From positions 1 to 38,175 of the forward strand of contig NZ_VOSW01000092.1 of NCBI RefSeq assembly GCF_009690905.1: a stretch of 38,175 bases of DNA, read 5' to 3'. Source of the stretch: Paraburkholderia madseniana. GTDB lineage: Bacteria > Pseudomonadota > Gammaproteobacteria > Burkholderiales > Burkholderiaceae. The translations under genes were made by a program, and so were the position numbers. This document shows positions 16,585 through 25,100 of this stretch, piece after piece. A model generated the notes under the pieces. It ran no database searches. It was not told the DNA's origin and was given only the letters and a program-made list of their open reading frames with translations. Each line of letters opens with the position of its first letter. Position 1 is the stretch's first letter.

Positions 16585-17598
16585 ATGCCGTATCCAAAAA
16601 TCTACGTCGACGCGATGCTCCTGAACTGGGGTGATAGGCTATTTCACGAGCCGTTCAGGCATTCAAAGGCGTCTCGGCTTTCACGAGCGGGCATTCGGGC
16701 CGAGGCAGCGCGCATGCGCGGCCAATTGGCCCGCACGCTGAAGCGCACTCCGGAGGTGATGGTCAAGATCACCAACAAGGCGTCTAGTGCCCAGGGAATA
16801 GGAGCTGTACGCCGGCATCTTCGTTACATCTCGCGTAACGGTCAGGTCGATCTGGAAGATCAGAACGGCGACAAAATCTCCGGCGTCGATGCACTCCGTG
16901 ACCTCACGAAAACCTGGCAGCTCGGCGGATGGGGCATACCGGACACCAGCACGCGCCGCGAAGTATTCAATATCCTTCTATCGATGCCACCGGGAACGAA
17001 CCGGCAGGCCGTGCGCGATGCGGCGCGTGATTTTGCGGCACTCGAGTTTGGCGACGGACGCGCGTACGTCTTTGCAGCGCACGATGATGAGGCTCATCCG
17101 CATGTGCATTTGAGTGTGCAAGTTCGGGGACCGGACGGGCGCCGGTTGAATCCACGTCACAACGATCTTCAGCGGTGGCGTGAGTATTTTGCAGAGCGAC
17201 TTCGGGCGCATGGTGTAGAGGCGAACGCGACCTCTCGGCGAACCCGCGGCGTCACACAGCGGTCTCCAAAACCGGCGGTCGTGCACATGATGGAGCGCGG
17301 TGAGACGCCGGGTTTCTGGCGAGCCGTCCCGGCCGACGCGCAACGCGAGACGGGTTGGGTTGCACAAGGCGGGGTGTTTGCCGCATGGCGTGCGATGGCC
17401 TTTGCGATGGCGGGATCCAGTGCGCGTGAGGATCGTGAGCTGGCGGTTGATATGGCTTATTTCGTGGGTGCCATGCCGGTACAGCGGGACAGGCATGCGA
17501 CGGAACGAGAGCGAATTACCGGACCGGTGCGGCTGGGTCCCACGGTACGGGGAAGCGATGGTCGTTCGAACGATGTCGGGCCGGATGCGGAACGTTGA
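16585..17598 (+). CDS. MOBP/VirD2-type relaxase
   Basis: A protein of 337 residues that would nick DNA at the transfer origin and stay attached through a tyrosine. The frame is open upstream inside the accessory gene, but the ATG at 16585 (MPYPKIYVDAMLLNWGDRL) fits the operon spacing. Motif I is likely the RRHLRYISRNG segment with Tyr81. The metal-binding motif III is HDDEAHPHVH with His166, His171, His173 and His175. After residue 240 the sequence is variable (QRSPKPAVVHMMERGETPGF). It is much shorter than TraI-type relaxases and lacks a primase or LPD7 tail, parts of which are encoded separately just upstream. Confidence 0.87.
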   Translation: MPYPKIYVDAMLLNWGDRLFHEPFRHSKASRLSRAGIRAEAARMRGQLARTLKRTPEVMVKITNKASSAQGIGAVRRHLRYISRNGQVDLEDQNGDKISGVDALRDLTKTWQLGGWGIPDTSTRREVFNILLSMPPGTNRQAVRDAARDFAALEFGDGRAYVFAAHDDEAHPHVHLSVQVRGPDGRRLNPRHNDLQRWREYFAERLRAHGVEANATSRRTRGVTQRSPKPAVVHMMERGETPGFWRAVPADAQRETGWVAQGGVFAAWRAMAFAMAGSSAREDRELAVDMAYFVGAMPVQRDRHATERERITGPVRLGPTVRGSDGRSNDVGPDAER

Positions 17599-17607
17599 TC
17601 GGCTGAG

Positions 17608-17754
17608 ATGATGATGGACGTCCGGTATACGGTCAGAGGTACAGACAGCCCCGATTCGCATAGGGGACTGATCCTGTTCTGTTGGAACTGGCCAGATGAT
17701 CCGGGGGCATTGCTCCAAAGTGTGGTGCGTGGAGAGCGGGACGGCGCGAAATAA
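17608..17754 (+). CDS. Possible 48-residue protein downstream of the relaxase
   Basis: A small frame begins at one of three consecutive ATG codons (17608, 17611, 17614) nine bases after the relaxase stop and ends at TAA 17752-17754. The product starts MMMDVRYTVRGTD and ends RGERDGAK. No homology is recognised and no strong ribosome site is visible, only GGCTGAG. It may be the last gene of the transfer operon or chance, because the same bases also carry a possible nic site. Confidence 0.3.
   Translation: MMMDVRYTVRGTDSPDSHRGLILFCWNWPDDPGALLQSVVRGERDGAK
17646..17676 (+). other. Candidate oriT nic region (inverted repeat followed by ATCCTG)
   Basis: CAGCCCC at 17646-17652 pairs with GGGGACTG at 17663-17670 (one bulged base), and ATCCTG follows immediately at 17671-17676. 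In RP4-like MOBP origins an inverted repeat precedes a YATCCTG/Y nick sequence. The position, 70 bases after the relaxase gene, is plausible, but the repeat is short and ATCCTG is common by chance. Confidence 0.25.
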
Positions 17755-17782
17755 GGCGCCGGTGCGGAAGGCTAACCGCCGC

Positions 17783-18211
17783 TTAGCGATCGACGAGCCA
17801 CGCCGGACCAGCTTTGAAGGATGCGAAAAGCACAATTGCCATAGCGATTAGGAGCAGCGGGAGGCTATAGAGCGCCACGGGGAAGAACAACGCCAATTGC
17901 AATGCCGAACCGCCTAGTCCGTGGAAAAGGTCCGTTTCACGGATATTTTCATAGACCATCCAGACAATGGGGACCACACTTAAAACGGTGAGGACGAGTC
18001 CACCATTAATGGAAGCGTGATCGCGTAGTTCACTTGTATAGCGATAGAATCCCAGCCACATGAGGCTGATCGAGAGTCCCGTCAACCAGAATGCGCGAAG
18101 CGTGAAAAAGCGATGTCCAAAACGGCGGCGACAATGGCTGCTGAATAACTGGATACCCTTCACAAGGCCGATCAGGGCGCCGACGGTAACGGCACATTTC
18201 AGGATTTCCAC
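17783..18211 (-). CDS. Small integral membrane protein, unknown function
   Basis: A protein of 142 residues. The frame extends further upstream, but a GAGGAG site six bases before a GTG codon at 18211-18209 marks the likely start (VEILKCAVTVGALIGLVKG). Four hydrophobic segments are visible: near residues 6-20, 37-52 (FWLTGLSISLMWLGFYRY), 67-83 (GLVLTVLSVVPIVWMVY) and 98-128 (ALQLALFFPVALYSLPLLLIAMAIVLF). Between the last two is a charged loop (ENIRETDLFHGLGG). I do not recognise the family. It is convergent with the transfer operon and alone on its strand. An exclusion or stress-membrane role would be guesswork. Confidence 0.6.
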   Translation of the reverse strand: MEILKCAVTVGALIGLVKGIQLFSSHCRRRFGHRFFTLRAFWLTGLSISLMWLGFYRYTSELRDHASINGGLVLTVLSVVPIVWMVYENIRETDLFHGLGGSALQLALFFPVALYSLPLLLIAMAIVLFASFKAGPAWLVDR

Positions 18212-18653
18212 TATCTCACTCCTCGATCGTTGGGCTGTGGAGATATGCGGACGACTGCAGATGAAGGGCGTGATTCGGTGCACGCTGTCCCTGCGTTGCT
18301 TTTTATCCAATATAGGCGATCAGGTCGGCTCGGACAAAGGCGGTTTGGATTAGTCGCGAAGACGATGGGCATGGCGAAGATGCTGCTGGAGGCTGCTTGA
18401 GTGCCGATATTGACGTACAACAAAGTCTCTACCAATCGGTGACAGTGATTTCGGTCATGAGCGCACCGGGAAAACCGCGACGCGGAAGCAATTGAGCAGA
18501 TTTGACATTAGTATTTCGGCTTTGCGCTAATCCAGACGATTAGGAGCCTTGAGAGGCGACCGGCGCCAGCCATAAGATCGCCGCAGGACTGGCTCGGGCC
18601 ACATAGGTTGCGGTGACCATGCGGATTATCACCGCTCAGATGTCCATTAAACG
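18212..18653. other. Intergenic stretch without a supported gene
   Basis: Upstream of the membrane-protein gene (minus strand) I see no convincing gene. A minus frame of about 74 codons starting at a TTG (18435) ends one base into the GTG start of the membrane gene, but its composition and weak start do not support it. The promoter of the membrane gene should lie here and no clear -35/-10 pair is visible. Confidence 0.4.
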
Positions 18654-18683
18654 CAACCCTGATAGGTGGAGTTATCAGGGTTG
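18654..18683. repeat. Perfect 11-bp inverted repeat with 8-base loop
   Basis: CAACCCTGATA at 18654-18664 is repeated in reverse complement at 18673-18683. No run of T follows on either strand, so it is not a standard terminator; it could be a binding site or part of an origin or recombination site. Confidence 0.6.
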
Positions 18684-18692
18684 GAAAGGCGC

Positions 18693-18720
18693 AAAAAAAT
18701 GGCCCGCACCTTCGCGGACC
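18693..18720 (-). terminator. Rho-independent terminator reading on the minus strand
   Basis: On the minus strand a 7-bp stem GGTCCGC/GCGGGCC with a 6-base loop (one G-U pair) is followed at once by A and seven T. This is a textbook terminator. No recognisable minus-strand gene lies upstream of it (18720-19350), so it may end a small RNA or an unrecognised gene. Confidence 0.7.
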
Positions 18721-18949
18721 CGGTTCTGGCGGAGCAAGGACGGGCGGCCAGTCTCCCGCCAGCCCCGCCTTGCCCCGTGTTGCGGTCGCGTGTCGCTAGC
18801 ACGGACCACAATCTACATCATAGTCACTGCACCGGCACGCGGCCGGGTTTTTCAGCCGCGCCACGCCACGGGCGGGCACCGACCCCACCCGCTCCTTGGG
18901 ACGAGGACTTGCGAGGTATAAGGAATTGAGAAAAAACGCAGAAAAGTGG

Positions 18950-18997
18950 CGTAAATGAAGGGGTCGATAATCCGGGCTATCTACCCCTTCATTTGCG
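18950..18997. repeat. 48-bp imperfect palindrome
   Basis: The sequence is symmetric about 18973/18974: 20 of 24 base pairs match, including an unbroken 12-bp arm AAATGAAGGGGT / ACCCCTTCATTT (18953-18964 and 18983-18994). It is centred on CCGG and flanked on the left by an A-rich stretch. A site this large and symmetric suggests binding of a dimeric protein or a recombinase crossover or terminal site. No T run follows, so a terminator is unlikely. Confidence 0.7.
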
Positions 18998-19337
18998 GAC
19001 ACACAACTAATTTTGTTACCGTGAGCGGCTGTTCAGATGCGTTCAGGCGCCGGATGTGGAGGCGTCAGGCAGCATTGGGATGACGCGAGCCAGCAATGAA
19101 AGCCAGCTGCTGGTCGCAAACTGTCCGGCGACTGACGAAACGGCGCACTTGCGCGCGCTGGGGTTCATCGCCCCGCACGCGACGGAATCCCACGCGGATG
19201 GGAACGTTGCTGTTGAGATGAGAAGAAACGGGAGGCGGGCGGAGAGCCAGTGCACGGGCTACATGCGATGCCAAAGAAACAGCGCGGCCCGGCCATTGCG
19301 CGACCAAGCGCCGATCGGGTAGGGTGGCTCAGTTAAC
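18998..19337. other. Intergenic region before the HU gene
   Basis: Frames of 70-90 codons exist on both strands (for example 19056-19322 plus and 19065-19307 minus) but overlap each other, have no good ribosome site and look like high-GC shadows. No promoter pair could be assigned with confidence for the HU gene. I see no recognisable element. Confidence 0.35.
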
Positions 19338-19357
19338 AACCATCAAGAGGAATAGCC

Positions 19358-19636
19358 ATGAACAAACAAGAACTGGTGGATGCGGTCGCCGCAAAGACTG
19401 GTGACAGCAAGGTCGCCACGGGCGAGACGCTCGACGCTCTGATTGGGGCCATCACGGCAGCCGTCACGAAAGGCGACACCGTGCAGCTGATCGGCTTCGG
19501 CTCGTTTTCCACGGGCGCGCGTGCCGCACGGGTTGGGCGCAATCCGGCGACCGGTGCCGAGATCCAGATCCCTGCTGCCAGGACGGTGAAGTTCACGGCG
19601 GGCAAGGCGTTCAAGGACGCAGTGAACGGCGCCTGA
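19358..19636 (+). CDS. HU-family DNA-binding protein
   Basis: A protein of 92 residues, normal HU length. It starts MNKQELVDAVAAKTGDSK with AAGAGGAAT just upstream of the ATG. The core GDTVQLIGFGSFSTGARAAR and the DNA-binding arm GRNPATGAEIQIPAARTVKF are present, including the conserved Pro that intercalates in the minor groove. HU dimers bend and compact DNA and often travel on plasmids. The gene stands alone. A hairpin-forming sequence (GCCGTCGGC/GCCGATGGC, 19649-19675) follows but lacks a T run. The Ala-rich helix and the variable TGETLDAL segment distinguish it from a typical chromosomal HU. Confidence 0.93.
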   Translation: MNKQELVDAVAAKTGDSKVATGETLDALIGAITAAVTKGDTVQLIGFGSFSTGARAARVGRNPATGAEIQIPAARTVKFTAGKAFKDAVNGA

Positions 19637-19836
19637 GATCGGACGCAAGCCGTCGGCCGGATTTCTGCCGATGGCGCGGCTGTCGGCAGGGTAGCCGCTA
19701 CAGGTGCTGGCGGCGGCAACGGCACGGAGTGATCGGGCAAGGCTTGGACCTCGGCCAGTCGGCCTGGTAGCATCAGTGCGAGATGCCGCTGTACTGCGGC
19801 CCCTGCGTTTCGCTGCGTATCTTTATGGATAGTCGT

Positions 19837-20043
19837 ATGGAAAAGAAACGATCGCGGATCAGGCGGGAAGCCTTGTGTCCACCCATCGGTGCGCTGTTGC
19901 GCTACCGGACGCGCATCGTGCGCGTTGTCGCGGAAGCGCGTGGGCAGCGCGCGATAATCGAGTCTCTCGATACTGCGGGCAGATCCTTTGTCAGCACGGT
20001 GAAGTGGAACCGCCTGTGCGAGCTCGGCGCCCAGCTGTTCTAG
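19837..20043 (+). CDS. Small basic protein, Burkholderiaceae plasmid type, unknown
   Basis: A protein of 68 residues from the ATG at 19837 (MEKKRSRIRREALCPPIGAL). Starts at 19825 and 19783 are also in frame, but the later one gives a compact product. It has a very basic N-terminus, then LLRYRTRIVRVVAEARGQRAI and a final VSTVKWNRLCELGAQLF, which together suggest a small beta-rich fold. I have an impression of similar short proteins in Burkholderia replicons but cannot name a family. No clear ribosome site. The C-terminal frame is well kept, which supports it being real. Confidence 0.5.
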   Translation: MEKKRSRIRREALCPPIGALLRYRTRIVRVVAEARGQRAIIESLDTAGRSFVSTVKWNRLCELGAQLF

Positions 20044-20175
20044 TCCGGCACCTTCTCCAGTCGGTCGCGCTGGCAACCTCAGGCCGGTTGCGACAACCAG
20101 AACTTCCAGCTTCTCTCCACGACCGGTGGCCACCCTCACGCAAGTAACGCATCACGTCGGTGTGGATGCGGATTT

Positions 20176-21002
20176 AAGAGGGTAGCCCCATGTCCTCCCG
20201 GACACAGGGCCCCCGAAGAACGGAGCGTGCGACTTTCACCGCACTCCGCTCGCGCACAGCATTAAGCGTCGTGCTGACGCCGGTCTCGCCACAACGCACG
20301 AGCCCTTCGCAGGCTGTCATGTTGTTGATTCGCCTCATCGCTGAGACGAGGAGTGCCGAACCGAAGCGCTACCGGTCTCTCACAAGCTTCCCCTCGATGA
20401 ACCTTAAACATGGACCCTCGACAGCTGCACCACACGAAAGTCTGCACCCTTTCGGGTTAGGGCAAATTTAGAACCCCTATGCGACCCGTTACAGGCCGCC
20501 GTTGGCTTTTTTCGCGTTCTCATACCCACTTGCCCCACAGCTTCCCTTACGAGTCACCTGCCATCGCCGAAACGCCGACGTTGGCGGACAATTGGGCTTA
20601 CCGTGTTTCGCATGGAGGACACGAGCAGGTTAGGTTCTGCCTTTTCGCCGGCAGTCACTTGTCCGTGTGTTCCGAGTGGCAAACGAAACATCCGACTGCA
20701 TGCCTTTTGGCTCAAGCCTGACAGCGCCTTTGGCTTGCTTATAGTGACGACGTTTATCAGCAGTTCGCTTATGCTAACCATGCTGCTCAACCTTGCACCC
20801 CATCCGCCTTGACGCTGGCAGACAACGGCATGCTCTCACGAGCACACCGCCGTTCAAAGAACGGGTTACGTTGTCCCGGTGGCTTCACACCAGGTCGTTA
20901 CCAACCCAGCATGCACCGATAGGTTACGATTGACGGAACAATCGGTTTCTCTTCTGGGCAACCCAGATGAAACAATCCTCCACGTGACTTCGCACGTCGC
21001 AC
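20176..21002 (-). mobile_element. ORF-less group II intron (minus strand)
   Basis: On the minus strand the region starts with GTGCGA (21002-20997), the usual 5' end of group II introns, and finishes with a clear domain V and a domain VI. The domain VI stem is GCCCTGTGTCC/GGACATGGGGC, followed by CTACCC. Total length is about 830 bases, typical of a group II intron without its reverse transcriptase. No RT/maturase motif is readable in any frame. The intron lies antisense to the flanking plus-strand genes. Exact boundaries are inferred from consensus ends; a second GTGCGA begins at 20995. Confidence 0.68.
20218..20251 (-). ncRNA. Group II intron domain V
   Basis: On the minus strand the 34-base sequence begins GAGCGGAGTGCGGTGAAAGT and ends CTCCGTTC. 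It has the AGC catalytic triad in the lower stem, the GTGAAAGT-type tetraloop region and a matching closing helix. This is one of the most conserved RNA motifs of group II introns and is the strongest evidence for the intron. Confidence 0.8.
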
Positions 21003-21044
21003 TGCCTCTTCTATACTGGCGCGCATATCAGTCGAGGTAACAGT

Positions 21045-21485
21045 ATGAGGCGTGTGATCGTCCGGCGATCGTCAGTTCATGGCAAAGGCGTGTTCGCGAT
21101 GCGTCCGCTCGCAGCGGGCGAACGCGTGCTCGAGTACAAGGGTGAAATCACCTCGTGGCGAAATGCGGTGCGCCGTCACCAGCGTGAAGGCGTCGAAGGA
21201 CACACGTTTCTTTTTGGGCTGTCGGATGGATCCGTGATCGACGGCAGCCGCGGCGGCAATAGTGCACGCTGGCTCAACCACGCGTGCGCGCCCAACTGCG
21301 AAACGATCGAAGACGGCGATCGGGTTTTCATTCACACCCTGCGGGCAATCGAGCCGGGCGAAGAACTGTTCATTGAATATTTGCTCGCCACTGAGGATCC
21401 GCTGGATGAAGACGTCCGGGCGCAGTACGCGTGCCGGTGCGCCGCGGCGGACTGCCGTCACTCGATGCTGGCCGACGCCGCGTGA
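21045..21485 (+). CDS. SET-domain protein lysine methyltransferase
   Basis: A protein of 146 residues, little more than a SET domain. SSVHGKGVFAMRPLAAGERV (about 10-28) is the SET N-motif. NSARWLNHACAPNCE (72-86) carries the NHxCxPN motif that forms the pseudoknot and binds S-adenosylmethionine. GEELFIEY (105-112) provides the catalytic Tyr region. A post-SET-like cysteine cluster follows: Cys130, Cys132 and Cys137, which with Cys81 or Cys85 could bind zinc. SET proteins transfer methyl groups to lysines of proteins, and bacterial ones are known to act on histone-like or ribosomal proteins in some species. A GAGGTAA site lies before the ATG, a TATACT -10-like box at about 21013, and the gene starts 42 bases from the intron border. 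Confidence 0.9.
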   Translation: MRRVIVRRSSVHGKGVFAMRPLAAGERVLEYKGEITSWRNAVRRHQREGVEGHTFLFGLSDGSVIDGSRGGNSARWLNHACAPNCETIEDGDRVFIHTLRAIEPGEELFIEYLLATEDPLDEDVRAQYACRCAAADCRHSMLADAA

Positions 21486-21700
21486 ACAGGGGGGCGGGAG
21501 AGCCAGTTGGCAGCATCACGATCCCGAAAATTGCCGGGAGTCCGAAGCGGGGGAATGATGGATTTGTCCGGCTTGGCGTGGGTGTGGTTTTCCATCTCGA
21601 TGTGCTGAAGCCACCGTTGCCAAAGGGAGATGTATCCGACGGTGCTTCTGGCGCAAACACGGGCAAACAGATGTCGCTGGAGCTTGACGATTGGTGGTGA
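21482..21700 (+). CDS. Possible small protein overlapping the SET gene
   Basis: A frame of 72 residues from a GTG at 21482 that overlaps the SET stop (GTGA), ending at TGA 21698-21700. The product starts VNRGAGEPVGSITIPKIAGS and ends SLELDDWW. The overlap suggests coupled translation with the SET gene. No family is recognised. Other frames in this stretch are shorter or overlap it, and it may also be chance. Confidence 0.38.
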   Translation: MNRGAGEPVGSITIPKIAGSPKRGNDGFVRLGVGVVFHLDVLKPPLPKGDVSDGASGANTGKQMSLELDDWW

Positions 21701-22110
21701 CATCGACGCACAGGCTTGTGCCGGTTTTTATCCGGCCATCGGCCGGAGTAGGCCACCTGATCGGTATTTGCTCCGCTCTGACTGTCGACCTTCTCCGCGA
21801 TCACATTTCATGAGTGCCATGTCCGGGCCTTGTGGACTTGGTGCGCGATATGTACTGCGCAATCCGGCTCGGCACAACGGACCCGCGTCAACCGGCCGTT
21901 CCCTTCGTCGCGCCCTCACCAGTTCCACAAGGTCTGCTTGCAACCTCTTCCTACGACACAACGAGGGGCGCCCATAATCCGCTCCCCCGAAACCAGTTCG
22001 AATTTGTGAACTTTTGTTAAAGCGTGGTGGAGCTGACACGTCCTGACAGTGTTGGCGACGCGCTTCCGATATCTTCCGCAGCATTACCAATATGCTGTGC
22101 GAAGAAAAAA
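21701..22110. other. Intergenic region before the exoprotein pseudogene
   Basis: No gene is supported. A short perfect hairpin TCCGGCC-ATC-GGCCGGA lies at 21731-21747 without a following T run. The last 100 bases are richer in A/T (for example GAATTTGTGAACTTTTGTTAAA near 22000-22020) and would be the natural place for the promoter of the exoprotein gene; no convincing -35/-10 pair is visible. Confidence 0.4.
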
Positions 22111-25100
22111 ATGAATAACCGGACATACCGGCTTGTGTATAGCAGGCTGCGGGGAATGCTGGTCGCTGTTGAGGAAACGGCGACCGGAAACGGCAACGCC
22201 AGTCAGGGAGAAGCCACCATCGGGCAGGCCCGCCCAGGCGGCCGTCGGACCATTTCGCTGTTCGCGCTGCGTCATGCCGCATTTGCCGCGATGCTGGTGC
22301 TCGGCGTAGTGCCAGCGCTCGTGCCGGTGGCCAGCGAGGCACAGGTCGTGGCAGCCGGCGCGTATGCGCCGACGGTCATCCAGACCGCAAGCGGCATCCA
22401 GCAGGTCAACATCAACGCTCCTTCCGGGGCGGGTGTCTCGCAGAATACCTATTCGCAGTTCGATGTGCCGAAATCCGGGATCGTACTGAACAACTCGCCC
22501 ACGATCGTCAACACACAGCAGGCGGGTTATATCAATGGTAACCCGAACTTCGCGCCGGGGCAGTCCGCGAAAATCATCCTCAATCAGGTCAACAGCACGG
22601 CCGCTAGTCAGTTAAGAGGATACGTTGAGGTGGCCGGGAGCAAGGCGGAAGTCGTGCTGGCGAACGGCTCCGGAATTGTCGTCGACGGTGGCGGATTTAT
22701 CAACACGTCCAGAGGAATCCTGACGACCGGATTGCCCATCATCGGTGCGAACGGGAGTCTTGCGGGCTTCAACGTGACTGGTGGGCAAATCACGGTCCAG
22801 GGCGCGGGGCTGAACGCGGCCAACGTCGATCAGGTAGACCTGATCGCACGGGCCGTGGCGGTCAATGCATCGATCTACGCGAACAACCTGAACGTTGTGA
22901 GCGGCGCGAATCAGGTCGATCACGACACGCTTGCCGCGACGCCGATCGCGGGCAACGGCACAGCACCCGATGTGTTGATCGACGTGAGCCAGTTGGACGG
23001 CATGTATGCGAACCGCATCAAACTCGTCGGCACCGAGAACAGTGTGGGCGTGTCGCTCGCCGGCATCACGGCCGCACAGGCCGGCGACCTGACGCTCACC
23101 ACGCAGGGCAAGCTGCTGCTCGCAGGCAAAACTAACGCGAGCGGCAACATGGTGCTGTCCGCCCACGACGGCATCGATAATAGCGGCACGACCTACGCGC
23201 AGCAAGCGGTCTCAGTCAACACAGCCGGCGACCTGACCAACAGCGGGACGCTCGCCGCGCAGCAGAATTTCACCGCGAACGCGAACAACGTCGCGTCGAC
23301 CGGCACGCTCGGCGCCGGGATCAACAGCGACGGTTCGATCGCGCACGCTGGGGACCTGACGATCATCGCGAGCGGCACCCTGTCAGCGACAGGCCAGAAC
23401 GCGGCGGGTGGCAACGCGGCGCTCTCCGGCGTGTCGATGAACCTCGCCGGTAGCCAGACCTCCGCGAACGGCAATCTTGCCCTCACTGCAAGCGCTGGTG
23501 ACCTGAACCTTGCCAGCGCGAAGACGACGGCGGGCGGCTTGCTCTCAGCCAGAGCTCAGGGCACACTCGACAACAGCGCAGGTGCAATCACCAGCAACCA
23601 GCTTGTGCTTGCGGCGACGAATCTCGTCAATCACAACGGCAGTGTCACGCAGACCGGCACAGATGCGCCGACCGTTAGCGTATCGGGGACGTTCGACAAT
23701 GCGAACGGCTTGCTACAGACCAACAGCGCCGACCTTTCGCTGACGCCCGCGACTCTGATCAATGATCACGGGACTATTTCGAACTCGGGTACCGGCACGT
23801 TGTCGATCGCGACCGGAAGCCTGTCGAATAATGGCGGCACAGTGGCCACCAACGGCGCACTGAACGTCCAGGCGGGCGCGGTTTCGAATCAGGGCGGCAA
23901 GCTCGCGGCACAGTCGCGTACGACCTTACTGCTCGCGTCGCTCGACAACAGCCTGGGCGGCTATGTCGGCGCGCAGGACGTGGCCGTAACGACACAGGGC
24001 GCACTCAATAACGCAGGCGGCACAATCGAGGCCAGTAATGCCCTGACGGTGTGCGACGACGAACGCCGACGGCCATTCGTCCTGTACCCAGGCCGTATGG
24101 GACTACGGCTACAAGTCCGAGCGCACCGACACGTTCGCGACCTCGTCGATCGTCTCGCAGAACCCGTCGCAGAACCGGATCGTGCTGAACGTCAATGGCC
24201 AGCAGCAGACGGTCTACTACAGCCGCATGACGAACAATGGCGGAACAGTCACGCTGACGTACTGGGACGCCTACAATCCGAACGTCAACTACGATCCGGC
24301 CACCGAATACGCGACGCGCAGCGATGCGCATCACGGCTACCAGCGCGTCGAAATCGCCCGCGATACCACGACCACGACGCAGCAGGATCAGGTAACAAGC
24401 TCCGCGCAGGAAGCGCAACTGCTGGCGGGCGGCAAAATGACGCTCGCGAACGTTGGCACGATCAACAACAGCTACAGCGCGATCGCGGCGGGCAACTCGA
24501 TCCAGATTGGCAGCACGCAGCAAGGCGGATCAATTGGCAGCGGCAATTATGGCGGTACGACGGTCAACAATACCGGACAGACGCTGTACCAGTACCAGTC
24601 GCAGAACATCATTTCGACCTATGCGTGGAACGAAAACACGTCACAGGACGTCGGCACGGTGGTCGAAGCGCCCGTCGTGCTGCAGCCGGTCGCCATCGGC
24701 GGCACGGGCGGCACGATCATCGCGAACAATGCGGTGCAGATCAACGCGACGAGCTTGAACAATACGAATGTTGCCGCAGCCAGCTCGGCCACGGGCGCCA
24801 CAGGCGGCACACTGGGAGCCAATCAGGCATCCGTTGGCGTATCCACCAGCGGCCACTAGGCGGCCGTGAATGCGCCGCAGTCAGTCGCAGGCAGCAACGG
24901 CGCGCTGAACATCACCCTGCCAACCGGCGGGCTGTATTCGTTCCACATCGCACCGGGTCAGCCGTACCTGATCGCGACCGATCCACGTCTGACTAGCTAT
25001 ACGCGCTTCATTTCGAGTGACTACATGCTGGGCCAGCTGGGCCTGAATCCCCTGGCGGTCGAGAAGCGCCTGGGCGACGGCATGTATGAGGAGCAGCTGG

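Noticed and set aside
18211..18435. Minus-strand frame of 74 codons ending in the membrane-protein start
   Set aside because: It would begin at a TTG without a ribosome site and shows no structural feature; the one-base overlap with the next start is most likely coincidental.
18666..18929. Plus-strand frame of 87 codons over the orphan terminator
   Set aside because: It begins inside the inverted repeat, has a Pro/Ala/Arg-rich composition typical of a random GC-rich frame, and runs over a strong minus-strand terminator.
19056..19322. Plus-strand frame of 88 codons before the HU gene
   Set aside because: It overlaps a minus-strand frame of similar length, has no clear ribosome site and shows no recognisable pattern, so neither is reported as a gene.
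20479..20812. Frames on both strands inside the intron (80 and 78 codons)
   Set aside because: They lie in what looks like the structured domain I-IV region of a group II intron, show no reverse-transcriptase motif and are best explained as chance.
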